Source: Neorhizobium sp. UBA3556 (GTDB taxonomy: Bacteria > Pseudomonadota > Alphaproteobacteria > Rhizobiales > Rhizobiaceae). Taken from it: a stretch of DNA of 64,000 nucleotides. The stretch is from NCBI GenBank assembly GCA_002376235.1, contig DFNX01000010.1:290077-354076 (forward strand), given 5' to 3'. Of this stretch, positions 53,250-62,313 are shown piece by piece. The position numbers and the translations under genes are program-made. Every line of letters begins with the position of its first letter. Position 1 is the first letter of the stretch. The notes under the pieces were generated by a model, which was not told the DNA's origin, made no database searches, and saw only the letters and a list, made by a program, of their open reading frames with translations.

Positions 53250-53944
53250 TGAAAATCCCGACGCGTCGCAAACTCTCGGACGATATCCGCATGCAGCTGG
53301 AGGAGATGATCCGCGACGAGGTCTATCCGGTCGGTACCGCGCTGCCGTCGGAGCGCGAAATGATGGAGATGTTCGACGTCGGGAGGCCGTCGATACGCGA
53401 GGCGCTGTTTGCGCTGGAAAAGATGGGACTGGTCAGGATCAAGACCGGCGAGAAGGCCAAGGTGACGCGGCCGACGCCGCGGGATCTGCTGTCATCGCTG
53501 TCAGGCATGGCCAATCTTCTTCTCGACCAGCCGCAAGGGGTGGAGGATTTCGAGCAGGCCCGCCTGTTCATGGAGACAAGTATCGCCCGCCATGCTGCGC
53601 TCCACGCCACGGAGGAACAGGTCGAGGTACTGCACGAGGCGCTGCTGCGAAACCAGGAGGCCATTCCCAAGGCGCGGCTGTTCGCGATCACCGATGTCGC
53701 GTTTCACCGCGTGCTGACGGAAATTCCGGGAAACGCGATCTTCGTTGCAATGCATGATGCTCTGGTGGACTGGCTGATCAACCAGCGCCGCCTTCCTTCG
53801 GATCCCGACACGTCGAACCGGCAGAGTTACGACGGGCACGCGGCGGTGTTCGAAGCGATCAAGGCGCGCGATCCCGATGCGGCGGCGCAAGCCATGGAGA
53901 AGCATCTTGCCAACGCGCAAAGGAAATTCAAGCTGATGAAATAG
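53249..53944 (+). CDS. nanR: GntR/FadR-family regulator, NanR-like
   Basis: Protein of 231 residues. The GntR winged helix (~8-75) contains 'VGTALPSEREMMEMFDVGRPSIREALFALEKMGLVRI', close to NanR's 'LPSEREMMERFGVGRPAIREAL'. A C-terminal FCD domain (~85-220) has likely metal-binding histidines ('DVAFHRVL', 'YDGHAAVFEAI'). NanR represses sialic acid genes until it binds N-acetylneuraminate. A GGTATA inverted repeat touches its start codon, and the TRAP/NanA operon starts 23 nt downstream, so the regulator is part of the operon it controls. Confidence 0.85.
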   Translation: MKIPTRRKLSDDIRMQLEEMIRDEVYPVGTALPSEREMMEMFDVGRPSIREALFALEKMGLVRIKTGEKAKVTRPTPRDLLSSLSGMANLLLDQPQGVEDFEQARLFMETSIARHAALHATEEQVEVLHEALLRNQEAIPKARLFAITDVAFHRVLTEIPGNAIFVAMHDALVDWLINQRRLPSDPDTSNRQSYDGHAAVFEAIKARDPDAAAQAMEKHLANAQRKFKLMK

Positions 53945-53967
53945 TTATCTTTGGAGGAGGAGAGACT

Positions 53968-54942
53968 ATGAAACTGACAATGGCATTGGTGGCGTTCGCT
54001 GGCCTTGCGCTCGCCGGACCACTCGCGGCACAGGAGAGCCACGTTCTGAAACTCGGCATGCAGGGCACTGCCGGCGACCCGCAGCATCAGGGCGTCATGG
54101 CCGCCGCCAAGCAGATCGAGGAGAAATCGGGCGGCCGGCTGAAGCTTGAGGTGTTCCCGAATTCGCAGCTCGGAAATTTCACCGAGATGATGGAGCAGGT
54201 GACGCTCGGCGAACTCGATTTCACCCTCAATCCCTTCGGCGGCATGGACCCATGGGTGGGGCGTGCCGGCATCGCCAGCGCCGCCTATGTCGTGCGTGAC
54301 TTCGACCATCTCCAGGCCATTCTCGCCTCCGACTGGGGCAAGGGCGTGCTCGACGAGATGAAGAAGAACAACCAGTGGCACGCGGTCGACAGCTGGTATT
54401 TCGGCACGCGGCAGACCACATCGAAGAAACCGATCGCTGCGGTCGGCGATCTTAAGGGAATGAAGCTGCGCGTGCCGAACTCGGCGCCGCTTCTCTCCTG
54501 GGCCAAGGCCATGGGTGCGAGCCCGACGCCAGTCGCCTTCGCCGAAGTCTATCTGGCCCTGCAGACCAACCAGGTCGATGGCCAGGAAAACCCGCTGCCG
54601 ATCATCGATGCCATGAAATTCATGGAAGTGCAGACACATGTCTCGCTGACCAACCACCTGGTGCAGGACCAGCTCGTGCTGATGTCCGAGGAAACCTGGA
54701 ACGCGCTGAGCGAGGCCGACCGCACGATCGTCGATGAGGCCTTCAAGGCGGGTGGCGAGGTCAATGACAAGATTGTCAAGGACAAGGAAGCCGCCCTGCT
54801 CACTCAGTTCGAGAAGAGCGGCGCCACGGTGGTCAAACCCGATCTCGACGGTTTTCGGGCCGCGATGACGCCGGTCTACGACGAGCTCGATGGCAAGTTC
54901 GGCGCCGGCACGGTGCAGCAATTGTCCGCCCTTGGAAAATAA
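53968..54942 (+). CDS. TRAP transporter substrate-binding protein (SiaP/DctP family)
   Basis: Protein of 324 residues with a signal peptide (1-21) and the TRAP solute-receptor fold. 'LKGMKLRVPN' carries the conserved carboxylate-binding Arg168, and 'TPVAFAEVYLALQTNQVDGQENP' is the family signature. Given NanR-like and NanA-like neighbours, sialic acid or a related 2-keto sugar acid is the likely ligand. A GGAGGAGGAG ribosome-binding site precedes the ATG. It is followed by the Q and M membrane subunits. Confidence 0.9.
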   Translation: MKLTMALVAFAGLALAGPLAAQESHVLKLGMQGTAGDPQHQGVMAAAKQIEEKSGGRLKLEVFPNSQLGNFTEMMEQVTLGELDFTLNPFGGMDPWVGRAGIASAAYVVRDFDHLQAILASDWGKGVLDEMKKNNQWHAVDSWYFGTRQTTSKKPIAAVGDLKGMKLRVPNSAPLLSWAKAMGASPTPVAFAEVYLALQTNQVDGQENPLPIIDAMKFMEVQTHVSLTNHLVQDQLVLMSEETWNALSEADRTIVDEAFKAGGEVNDKIVKDKEAALLTQFEKSGATVVKPDLDGFRAAMTPVYDELDGKFGAGTVQQLSALGK

Positions 54943-55041
54943 CGGCTGATCCGTTTCTCCCGCGGCCCTCGGCATACCGGCAAGGCCTAGTCCTCGCCGG
55001 AATGGTTGTGGCGCCGCGGGATGGCGGGAGGAGAACGGCCC

Positions 55042-55569
55042 ATGCAATCATCACCCTTCCTGCGCAATCTCGCGCGGTTCGAGGAGACTATCGGCGCCGT
55101 GTTGCTGGTGCTTGTATTCGGCTCCATCGCCCTGCAGATCATCACGCGCTTCATCTTCCGCGACCCGCTGTTCTGGACCGAGGAGGCCGCGCGCTATCTG
55201 TTCGTCTGGCTGGTGGCGATCGGTTCGGCGGAATGTATCCGCAGCCGCTCGCATATCACCATGGATGTCTTCACTCTGCTGTTGTCGACGCGCCTGCGGC
55301 TCGTCCTGGCGATCCTGCTGAACGCAATGGTCATGGCTGCACTGCTAATTCTGTGCTGGTACGGTTACTTCGGCATGCTGCGTGCCCATCGCGTCACGTC
55401 GGTCGCCGTCGGCGTACAGGAATCCTTCCTTTATGGCGCCCTGCCCGTAGGTGCGGCGCTCATGGCCCTGCGCACGGCGGCCTTGATGATCACCGACATG
55501 GCCTTGCTGACATCGCCCGCGAAGATCGAGGAAGACGAAATTCCCCCGACAAGTGAAAGGTATCTGTGA
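55042..55569 (+). CDS. TRAP transporter small membrane subunit (DctQ/SiaQ family)
   Basis: Protein of 175 residues from the ATG at 55042, preceded by GGGAGGAGA; the frame further upstream is not supported. Four hydrophobic helices and the DctQ signature 'FRDPLFWTEEAARYLFVWLVAIGSAECIR' are present. It pairs with the M subunit, whose ATG overlaps its stop codon. Confidence 0.9.
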   Translation: MQSSPFLRNLARFEETIGAVLLVLVFGSIALQIITRFIFRDPLFWTEEAARYLFVWLVAIGSAECIRSRSHITMDVFTLLLSTRLRLVLAILLNAMVMAALLILCWYGYFGMLRAHRVTSVAVGVQESFLYGALPVGAALMALRTAALMITDMALLTSPAKIEEDEIPPTSERYL

Positions 55570-56840
55570 TGGTCGCTCTCTTCGGGGGATGGTTCGCCCT
55601 GCTCATAGCCGGCATGCCGGTCGGTTTCACGCTGATCGTCGCCTCGGTCGCATACATGCTGTACGAGGGACAGGGACTGAACTTCGCAGCCCAGCGCATG
55701 GTGGCGGGCCTCAACAGCTTTCCGCTGCTCGCCATTCCCTTCTTCATCCTTACCGCACAGCTGATGAACACGTCTGGCGTTACGGATCGCATCTTCGGCT
55801 TCGCCAAGGCGCTGGTCGGTCATGTCGCCGGTGGCCTCGCCCATGTCAATATTCTCGCCAGCCTGATGTTTTCCGGCATGTCAGGCTCTGCGGTCGCCGA
55901 TGCGGCGGGGCTCGGCCAGCTGGAAATCCGGGCCATGCGGCGCGCCGGCTATGACGAGAAGTTTTCCGGAGCCATCACGGCCGCTTCCGCCATCATCGGC
56001 CCCCTGGTGCCGCCGTCCATCCCGCTCGTGGTCTACGGCGTCATTGCCAATACCTCGATCGGCGGTCTGTTCCTCGGCGGCATCGTGCCGGGCGTCATGT
56101 GCGCCGGAGCGCTGATGATCATGGTCTATGTGCTGGCGCGCATGCGCAACTATCCGCGGGAGAAGGCGGCGACCATGCCGGAACTGGGACGCAGCTTCCT
56201 TGCTGCCATCGTGCCACTACTGACCCCGATTATCATCATCGGCGGCATCTTCATCGGCGTGTTCTCGCCCACCGAGGCGGCCGTGGTGGCAGCGATGTAT
56301 GCGCTGTTCCTCGGCACGGTGATATATCGGGAACTGACCTGGGCCAAGCTCGTCGTCGTGCTGCGGGAAACGGTCAACCACACGGCCGCCGTCGGCCTGC
56401 TCATGATGGGCGTATCCCTGTTCGGCTATGTCATTGCCCGGCATCAGGTACCGCAGCAGGTAGCAAGCTTCTTCTTGAACTTTTCCGACAGCCCGTTGAC
56501 CTTCCTGATCATCGTCAATCTCATGCTACTGGCGCTCGGCACCTTCATCGAGGCGCTTGCCATCCTGCTGCTGATCGTGCCGGTTCTGGTGCCGGCAGCG
56601 CTGAGCTACGGCATCGATCCGGTGCATTTCGGCGTGCTCGTGGTGATGAACCTGATGATCGGCATACTCACGCCGCCGATGGGGGTCGCGCTGTTCGTTG
56701 TCTCTAAGGTCGCGGACATCCCCTTCGGCACACTCGCGGTCGGCATTATACCGTTCCTCATCCCGCTCATCGTGGTGCTGGCGCTCATTACCGTCTTCCC
56801 GGCACTCGTTACCTTCATCCCGAGCCTCATCATGGGCTGA
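55569..56840 (+). CDS. TRAP transporter large membrane subunit (DctM/SiaM family)
   Basis: Protein of 423 residues with 11-12 membrane helices and DctM motifs 'SGMSGSAVADAAGLGQLEIRAMRRAGYDEKFSGAITAASAIIGPLVPPSIP' (in the 100-150 region) and 'GILTPPMGVALFVVSKVADI'. It is the Na+-coupled transport subunit. TGATGG overlap with the Q gene shows translational coupling. The nanA-like gene follows 49 nt later. Confidence 0.93.
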   Translation: MVALFGGWFALLIAGMPVGFTLIVASVAYMLYEGQGLNFAAQRMVAGLNSFPLLAIPFFILTAQLMNTSGVTDRIFGFAKALVGHVAGGLAHVNILASLMFSGMSGSAVADAAGLGQLEIRAMRRAGYDEKFSGAITAASAIIGPLVPPSIPLVVYGVIANTSIGGLFLGGIVPGVMCAGALMIMVYVLARMRNYPREKAATMPELGRSFLAAIVPLLTPIIIIGGIFIGVFSPTEAAVVAAMYALFLGTVIYRELTWAKLVVVLRETVNHTAAVGLLMMGVSLFGYVIARHQVPQQVASFFLNFSDSPLTFLIIVNLMLLALGTFIEALAILLLIVPVLVPAALSYGIDPVHFGVLVVMNLMIGILTPPMGVALFVVSKVADIPFGTLAVGIIPFLIPLIVVLALITVFPALVTFIPSLIMG

Positions 56841-56889
56841 TGATGCAAACAAGACATCAGCAATTCCAATCCAAACGACATGGTGCATC

Positions 56890-57780
56890 ATGACCAAACT
56901 CGAAGGCATCTTTTCCGCCCTGCTCACACCTTTCAGGAAAGACGAAAGCATCGACCGCGACGCCATTGGCTCGCTCGTCGATTTCCAGGTAAAGCTGAAG
57001 ATCCAGGGAACCTATGTCGGAGGCAGTTCCGGCGAGGCAATGCTGCAGTCGCTGGAGGAGCGGACCAATGCCCTGCGGTGGACGGCGGAAGCCGCGGCCG
57101 GCCGGCTCATGTTGATCGCCCATGTCGGCGCAATCGCCACGGCCGACACTCTGCATCTGGCGAAGGTCGCAGGTGACGCCGGCTATCAGGCGATCTCGGC
57201 GATCACGCCCTACTATTATGGCTTCTCTCGCGACGAGGTGATGGCGCATTACCGCGAACTGGCCGACAACTCGCCCCTTCCTCTCATCATCTACAATTTC
57301 CCTGCGCGGACAACGGGCTTCTCGACCGAGGAACTGACGACCCTCCTTACCCACGAAAACATCATCGGCATCAAGCACACCTCGAGCGACATGTATCAGC
57401 TGGAACGGCTGCGCGAGGCGAACCCGGATGCGCTGATCTACAATGGCTATGACGAGATGTGCCTGGCCGGGCTGGCGAGTGGCGCACAAGGCGCCATCGG
57501 CACCACCTACAATTTTATGGGCGATCTCTACGTGGAGTTGCGCCGGCATGTGGCGGACGGCAGCCTCGAGGAGGCACGCAGACTGCAGCGCATGGCCAAT
57601 GACGTCATCGACGTGCTGATTGCCGTCGGTGTCATGCCCGGCTCGAAGGCCGCGCTCGATATCATGGGTGTTTATGTCGGACCATCCCGCCGGCCGTTCC
57701 GCAAGCTGAGCGACGCGGACCGCACAAAGATGGAGGCTGCTCTGCGGCCGCTCCTGGAATGGCGCAAGACCCATGCATGA
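56890..57780 (+). CDS. nanA: N-acetylneuraminate lyase
   Basis: Protein of 296 residues from the ATG at 56890; the longer frame overlaps the TRAP gene. The (beta/alpha)8 class I aldolase has substrate-carboxylate motif 'GGSSGE' (44-49), Tyr135 in 'YNFPAR', Schiff-base Lys162 in 'GIKHTS', and the NanA-specific 'NGYDEMCLAGLASGAQGAIGTTYNFMG'. The last motif distinguishes it from dihydrodipicolinate synthase. It splits sialic acid into N-acetylmannosamine and pyruvate in the cytoplasm. Its end overlaps the SDR gene by 8 nt. nanE, nanK and nagA/B are not in the window. Confidence 0.87.
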   Translation: MTKLEGIFSALLTPFRKDESIDRDAIGSLVDFQVKLKIQGTYVGGSSGEAMLQSLEERTNALRWTAEAAAGRLMLIAHVGAIATADTLHLAKVAGDAGYQAISAITPYYYGFSRDEVMAHYRELADNSPLPLIIYNFPARTTGFSTEELTTLLTHENIIGIKHTSSDMYQLERLREANPDALIYNGYDEMCLAGLASGAQGAIGTTYNFMGDLYVELRRHVADGSLEEARRLQRMANDVIDVLIAVGVMPGSKAALDIMGVYVGPSRRPFRKLSDADRTKMEAALRPLLEWRKTHA

Positions 57781-58579
57781 CGACATCCGGCGCCTGTTCG
57801 GGCTTCACGACCGGGTAGCGATGGTCACCGGCGGTAGTGGCAATCTTGGCTGGGCGGCGGCAACCATCCTCGCTGCCGCCGGTGCCGACGTCGCGATATC
57901 GTCGCGCGATCGCAAACGGGCGGAGGCTGCCTGCGTTGAGCTTTCGCGCCTCTACGGCGTCGCCACCCTGCCACTGGAGCTAGACCACACCGAGACGTCA
58001 TCTGTCGATGCCGCGGTTGAGACATTTCTGCAATGGCGGTCGCGCTGCGACATCCTCATCAACAATGCCGGCGGCGGATCCGGCATCTCTGTCGCCAGCC
58101 TGTTTGAGCGCGACCCGACTGATATTGCGGCCATGCTGCAATCAAACCTGCTGGGACCGCTGCTCTGCTGTCGAGCCTTCGGCAGGATCATGGCTGAACG
58201 TGGCGAGGGCAGGATCATCAACCTCGCCTCGATCGCTGGCGTCGTTGGGCGCGATCGCCGCGTCTATGCCGACACCGACATGCTGGGCCAGCCGGTGGAT
58301 TACGCGGCCGCGAAGGGTGGCGTAATCGCCATGACGCGGGATCTGGCCGGCTATCTCGGGCCGATGGGCGTGAACGTCAATGCCATCTCGCCTGGCGGCT
58401 TCGCCCGCGGCCAGCATCGCAAATTCGTCGAGGGCTATGCCGATCGCACGCCGCTCGGTCGGATGGGCCGCGAACCCGATGACATGCAGGGCGCGGTGCT
58501 GTTCCTCGCCTCGCCGGCCTCCAGCTATGTGCATGGACACAATCTCGTTGTCGATGGCGGGTTCTCGACATGGAAGTGA
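57773..58579 (+). CDS. Short-chain dehydrogenase in the sialic-acid operon
   Basis: Protein of 268 residues. The cofactor motif 'TGGSGNLG' (19-26), 'NNAG' (97-100), Ser153, Tyr177 and Lys181 ('YAAAK') form a complete catalytic set. 'DGGF' near the C-terminus fits classical SDRs of the gluconate 5-dehydrogenase type. It overlaps nanA by 8 nt and the next gene by 10 nt, so it is tightly coupled in translation. Substrate unknown; oxidation or reduction of a sialic acid derivative (for example the 1,7-lactone or 2,7-anhydro forms) is a hypothesis only. Confidence 0.88.
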   Translation: MHDDIRRLFGLHDRVAMVTGGSGNLGWAAATILAAAGADVAISSRDRKRAEAACVELSRLYGVATLPLELDHTETSSVDAAVETFLQWRSRCDILINNAGGGSGISVASLFERDPTDIAAMLQSNLLGPLLCCRAFGRIMAERGEGRIINLASIAGVVGRDRRVYADTDMLGQPVDYAAAKGGVIAMTRDLAGYLGPMGVNVNAISPGGFARGQHRKFVEGYADRTPLGRMGREPDDMQGAVLFLASPASSYVHGHNLVVDGGFSTWK

Positions 58580-59499
58580 CGAACACGAAGCCGCAGGGTA
58601 TCTGGGGCACGGTGTTGTTGCCGGTCGGCAAGAACGGCGAGATCGATTTCGGCGCACTCATAGAAGAAGTCGATCTCCTGTGCGAAAGCGGGCTCGACGG
58701 GATCTACAGCAATGGCACCGCCGGCGAGTTCCACAACCAGACGGATGCCGAATACGAGCGGATAACGGCCATCGTCGCAGACCGTGCGCGGCGCTCCGGC
58801 CTGCCGTTCCAGATTGGCATCAGCAGCAGCAATCCGCGCGTCATGCGCGCAAGGCTGGAGCGCTTGGCCGATATCCGGCCCGATGGCGCGCAGTTCATCC
58901 TGCCGGACTGGTGGCCGGCCTCTGAGCCGGAATTGCACCGGTTCGGCGAGGGCATGCAGGAAAGCGCCGGCAATACGCCGCTAATCTTGTACAATCCGCC
59001 CCACGCCAAGCAGAGGCTGACGCTCGCCGAGATCGCGGCTATGCGCAGCGCGATGCCTAACCTGGTTGGCGCCAAGCTGCCGGGCGGCGGTGACGACTGG
59101 TATGCGCAGCGACGCACCCTACTCGCGGGCTTTTCGGTCTTCGTGCCAGGGCATACCGCGGCCTTCGGCAGGCCGCGCGGCGCCGACGGCGCCTATTCCA
59201 ATGTCGCTTGCCTCAGCCCCGCGGGCGCGCTGCTGCATTGGCGGTTGGCGAAGGAAGATCCTTGGCGCGCTGTCGAACTGGAAGCGCGGATCGTCGGGTT
59301 CATGCAGCGGTGGATCGTGCCGCTGGTGAAAAGCCATGGCCTGTCGAACGGCGCACTCGACAAGATGATGGCCGCGGTCGGTGGATGGGGGCCGGTCTCG
59401 GAACGGCTGTTATGGCCTCATGTCTCAGCCCCCACCGAGACGATCGCCGCAGCACGGGAAGCCTATCACCTCATGCTGCCAGAATTCGCGAATATATAA
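58570..59499 (+). CDS. Second DapA/NanA-superfamily class I aldolase, substrate unassigned
   Basis: Protein of 309 residues with the superfamily's 'NGTAGEF' (48-54), Tyr141 in 'LYNPPH' and Schiff-base Lys169 in 'GAKLPGG'. It lacks the NanA-specific 'GYDE...GTTYN' region; instead it reads 'FGRPRGADGAYSNVACLSPAG'. So it is not a duplicate of nanA. It closes the operon and ends 84 bp before IS6 copy 3. Possible roles are cleavage of another keto-deoxy sugar acid or a dehydratase-type reaction. Confidence 0.82.
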   Translation: MEVTNTKPQGIWGTVLLPVGKNGEIDFGALIEEVDLLCESGLDGIYSNGTAGEFHNQTDAEYERITAIVADRARRSGLPFQIGISSSNPRVMRARLERLADIRPDGAQFILPDWWPASEPELHRFGEGMQESAGNTPLILYNPPHAKQRLTLAEIAAMRSAMPNLVGAKLPGGGDDWYAQRRTLLAGFSVFVPGHTAAFGRPRGADGAYSNVACLSPAGALLHWRLAKEDPWRAVELEARIVGFMQRWIVPLVKSHGLSNGALDKMMAAVGGWGPVSERLLWPHVSAPTETIAAAREAYHLMLPEFANI

Positions 59500-59582
59500 A
59501 TCAACAGCATGCAGCATCACACCTGCTGGTTTACTCAACACAGTGCCGCCTTCCACATTGCCGCGGCGCAAGATCACATGCG

Positions 59583-60392
59583 GGTGATGTCACGTTGTTC
59601 AACAGCCTGTTAACGGTTGACGGCTGGTTGGGCGAGGATGAGCTCGACGACAATCAGTTACAAGAACCACCGCTTTCCACCGCATATCATCTCGCATGCG
59701 GTTTGGCTTTATTTCCGCTTCCCTTTGAGCCTGCGGCTGGTCGAGGAAATGCTGTTGGAGCGTGGCATCGTCGTGTCCTACGAAACGATGCGCAGACGGG
59801 GCCGCAAGTTCGGCGCGGCTTACGCGAAGCAGTTGCGCGAAAGAAGCCTTCGCGGAAAGATATCTGGCACTTGGACGAGGTCGTGATTTCCATTGGCGGT
59901 CGAAAACATTGGCTGTGGCGTGCGGTCGACCAGGACGGCGACGTTCTCGACGAGATCGTCCAGGCAGGTCTCGACACCAGAGCAGCCAGGCGATTGCTGG
60001 TCAGGCTGCTGAGGAAGCAAGGCTTGGCGCCGAAGCGGATCATTACCGACAAGCTGCGCTCATATGGAGCTGCAAGACGTGACGTAATTCCCGGTGTCGA
60101 GCATCGCTCGCATAAGGGGCTGAACAATCGCGCGGAGAATTCCCACGTATCTCTTCGAAAACGGGAACGAATGATGCAGGGCTTCCGATCGGTCGGCGGC
60201 TTGCAACGTTTCATCTCGGTCTTCTCAGCAGTCAGAAATCTCTTCGTCCCGCCGCACCACAAACGTTCAGCCTTAGCCGCCTACATCATCGCATCCGCGC
60301 CATGGCGCAGTGGAAAGTCGTGACCAGCGCAACGGCTTGACGTCACAGACAAAAACATCGTTCGGTTGTAAATAAAACAATGTGACATCGGC
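59583..60392 (+). mobile_element. IS6-family insertion sequence, copy 3, frameshifted
   Basis: An 810-bp element in the same orientation as copy 2, ends GGTGATGTCAC (left) and GCCGATGTCAC (right, complementary). The transposase is split at the same single-base loss as copy 2: 59617-59886 encodes the N-terminal part, the next frame to 60323 the DDE part ('WHLDEVVISIGGRKHWLWRAVDQDGDVLDE' region). No matching 8-bp duplication flanks it (left cacatgcg, right gattgagg), so flanking DNA has been rearranged or deleted since insertion. Confidence 0.87.
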
Positions 60393-60450
60393 GATTGAGG
60401 ATATCTATCCGGCCGGCTACAAGATCTTCGCAGACGTGGCCGCTAAGTAG
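60393..60450 (+). pseudogene. C-terminal tail of an unknown gene cut by IS6 copy 3
   Basis: Directly after the IS end an open frame reads 'IEDIYPAGYKIFADVAAK' and stops at 60448-60450. It has good codon use and looks like the last residues of a real protein whose body is missing. The family cannot be told from so short a piece. It shows that a gene once lay here and was truncated at the IS. Confidence 0.4.
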
Positions 60451-60621
60451 GTTTCACTGAGACCGGGGGCATACAGACCTGAGCTCTACCCGCTAAATAG
60501 TCGACTTCATTGATTTTGAGAATCTTTATGATGTGATTTTGGACGTTCGTTTCGCTTCAAGAGCTTGAATCGAAACACGATTCTTCCGTCGTCAGAGGTA
60601 CGCGCCGAGCCCGGTTTGAAT

Positions 60622-61446
60622 CTACTTGTATGCACAATACAAAACATCTGGCGAGAGGCTGACAGATTGTACGATGGCTCCAAGAACCTCGCTATCGACT
60701 GCTTCCGTTGAAATGATAACTTCGATGGTGACTGTCTGATCATGTGAGTTCTGTCGTCGCCCAAGTGACTTTACTGGCAGATGATACTCTTTGGCTTGCT
60801 CAAGCAAACGTGCACGGACCTCCGCCTCGGTGGTGATACCAGTACGAACCTCGAAAGTGACATTCTCCGCGTCAATCCGACCGCGGGGAAGGAACTGCTC
60901 AACACGTCTTACCAATTTCGGCGAGATGATGTTGATCAGCAGGATCAGCAGCGTGGCTTCGGCAGCCTCGAACAGTTCTCCGTAGCCGGCCAGGACTCCG
61001 ATGGCTCCGGTCGCCCAGACGGTCGCCGAAGTGCTGAGACCCCGAACGTTGACCCCGTCGCGCATGATCAGGCCCGCGCCAAGGAAACCTATGCCTGTGA
61101 CGACCTGGCCACCCATGCGGATGTCCTCGTTAACCCCGAGGATTGCAGGCAATGCACAATAGGCCGCGGCGCCAAAGGCGACGAGTGCGTGTGTCGTCAG
61201 TCCGATGGTGCGCTGCCGCCATTGCCGCTCGAGACCGATCACCGTTCCTAACGCGACAGCGGAAAACAGGCGAACCGAGATAGAAAGCGTGTCTTGGAGC
61301 CAAGGGATGAAGTCGGTTATCAAGGGCGTCACCAGTCGGTTTTCAAAGGCTTGGAAAACGGAATTCCGATATCGGCGCAGCCTTCTCGGGCAAAATACGC
61401 GGTGGAATTGAACCACGGAAACGATCCGATTTACAGCCTCCATCAA
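60622..61446 (-). CDS. MgtC/SapB-family membrane protein
   Basis: Frame of 274 residues. The conserved MgtC domain covers ~45-180: 'ALGTVIGLERQWRQRTIGLTTHALVAFGAAAYCAL', 'GGQVVTGIGFLGAGLIMRDG' and 'VRGLSTSATVWATGAIGVLAG'. A C-terminal ACT-like cytoplasmic domain follows. MgtC proteins adapt cells to low Mg2+ and modulate ATP synthase. The first ~40 residues are unusual and arginine-rich; a GTG near 61331 may be the real start (~236 residues, the normal length). Divergent from the YqhA family gene. Confidence 0.82.
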   Translation of the reverse strand: MMEAVNRIVSVVQFHRVFCPRRLRRYRNSVFQAFENRLVTPLITDFIPWLQDTLSISVRLFSAVALGTVIGLERQWRQRTIGLTTHALVAFGAAAYCALPAILGVNEDIRMGGQVVTGIGFLGAGLIMRDGVNVRGLSTSATVWATGAIGVLAGYGELFEAAEATLLILLINIISPKLVRRVEQFLPRGRIDAENVTFEVRTGITTEAEVRARLLEQAKEYHLPVKSLGRRQNSHDQTVTIEVIISTEAVDSEVLGAIVQSVSLSPDVLYCAYK

Positions 61447-61568
61447 TTACCTCAGGTTGAACATGCATTCTTGCCCTTCCGATCGGAATTGATGCAGAGT
61501 GTCGGCAAAAGGGATGTGGAAGTCGAAGGGGTTCCGTGTTTCCACCGCGCTCGCGAGGATACGAAGCA

Positions 61569-62084
61569 ATGTTGTCACTTCTGCTCAGCCTTCGCTATGT
61601 CATGGGATTGGCGTCGATCGGCGTCATCGCCGCTTCCTTTCTGATGTTCTGGGACGGCCTGCTGGCGATTGGCAACGCCTTTGTGCTGGTGCGTGCAAAT
61701 CCCGATCAGGCAATTATCGCTGCCGTATTGCAGGGCGTGGATAAGTTGCTTTTCGCAATTGTGCTGGTAATTTTCGGGTGTGCAATCACAGTCGGCTTCG
61801 TTGCTAGCCCCACCGCGCCCTGGAAGGCGCAGCTTCCGCGCTGGATGGTCATAAGCGACGTTGCCGAGCTGAAAAATCTCTTCTTCCAGATGATAATTCT
61901 TTATCTGGTCGTGCATTTCGTGACGCTGGTGGCCGAAATGGAAGACATGCCTGATTGGAACGCGCTTGTGTTGCCCGTTTCCATCCTCCTGCTTGCGGCG
62001 GCGATGAAGATCATCGCAACTGCAACCGCTCACGGTGCATCCGGCCACGCGCAAGCGAGAGATCAGCAAGGCCCTGCCGAATAG
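61569..62084 (+). CDS. YqhA/UPF0114 family inner-membrane protein
   Basis: Protein of 171 residues from the ATG at 61569 with GAGGA upstream. Four hydrophobic helices and the family pattern 'LRYVMGLASIGVIAASFLMFWDG', 'VDKLLFAIVLVIFGCAITVGFV' and 'VSDVAELKNLFFQMIILYLVVHFV'-like segment are present. Function unknown. Possibly shares a regulatory region with mgtC. Confidence 0.75.
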   Translation: MLSLLLSLRYVMGLASIGVIAASFLMFWDGLLAIGNAFVLVRANPDQAIIAAVLQGVDKLLFAIVLVIFGCAITVGFVASPTAPWKAQLPRWMVISDVAELKNLFFQMIILYLVVHFVTLVAEMEDMPDWNALVLPVSILLLAAAMKIIATATAHGASGHAQARDQQGPAE

Positions 62085-62313
62085 GCATTCGGAACAACTT
62101 TGCACTTCCTTTGGTTGCGTTTGCATTTTTCGTCTATCGCTAGGTGCGATTAAATGGTAAGCAGTCCTCATGTTTTTGGGCGACAGAGCTTCCAAAAACT
62201 GCATCTCTCAAGTTTACACGTGCATATGCGGGTTCTCCGCAAAGACTCCCAAGCCAAGATCTAACGTTGTCAGTGTTTCTGTTTTCAACTGTGATTGAGC
62301 GTGAGTTTTTTAA

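Noticed and set aside
59583..60392. IS6 copy 3 treated as an intact insertion with an 8-bp duplication
   Set aside because: The flanking 8-mers differ and the transposase is frameshifted.
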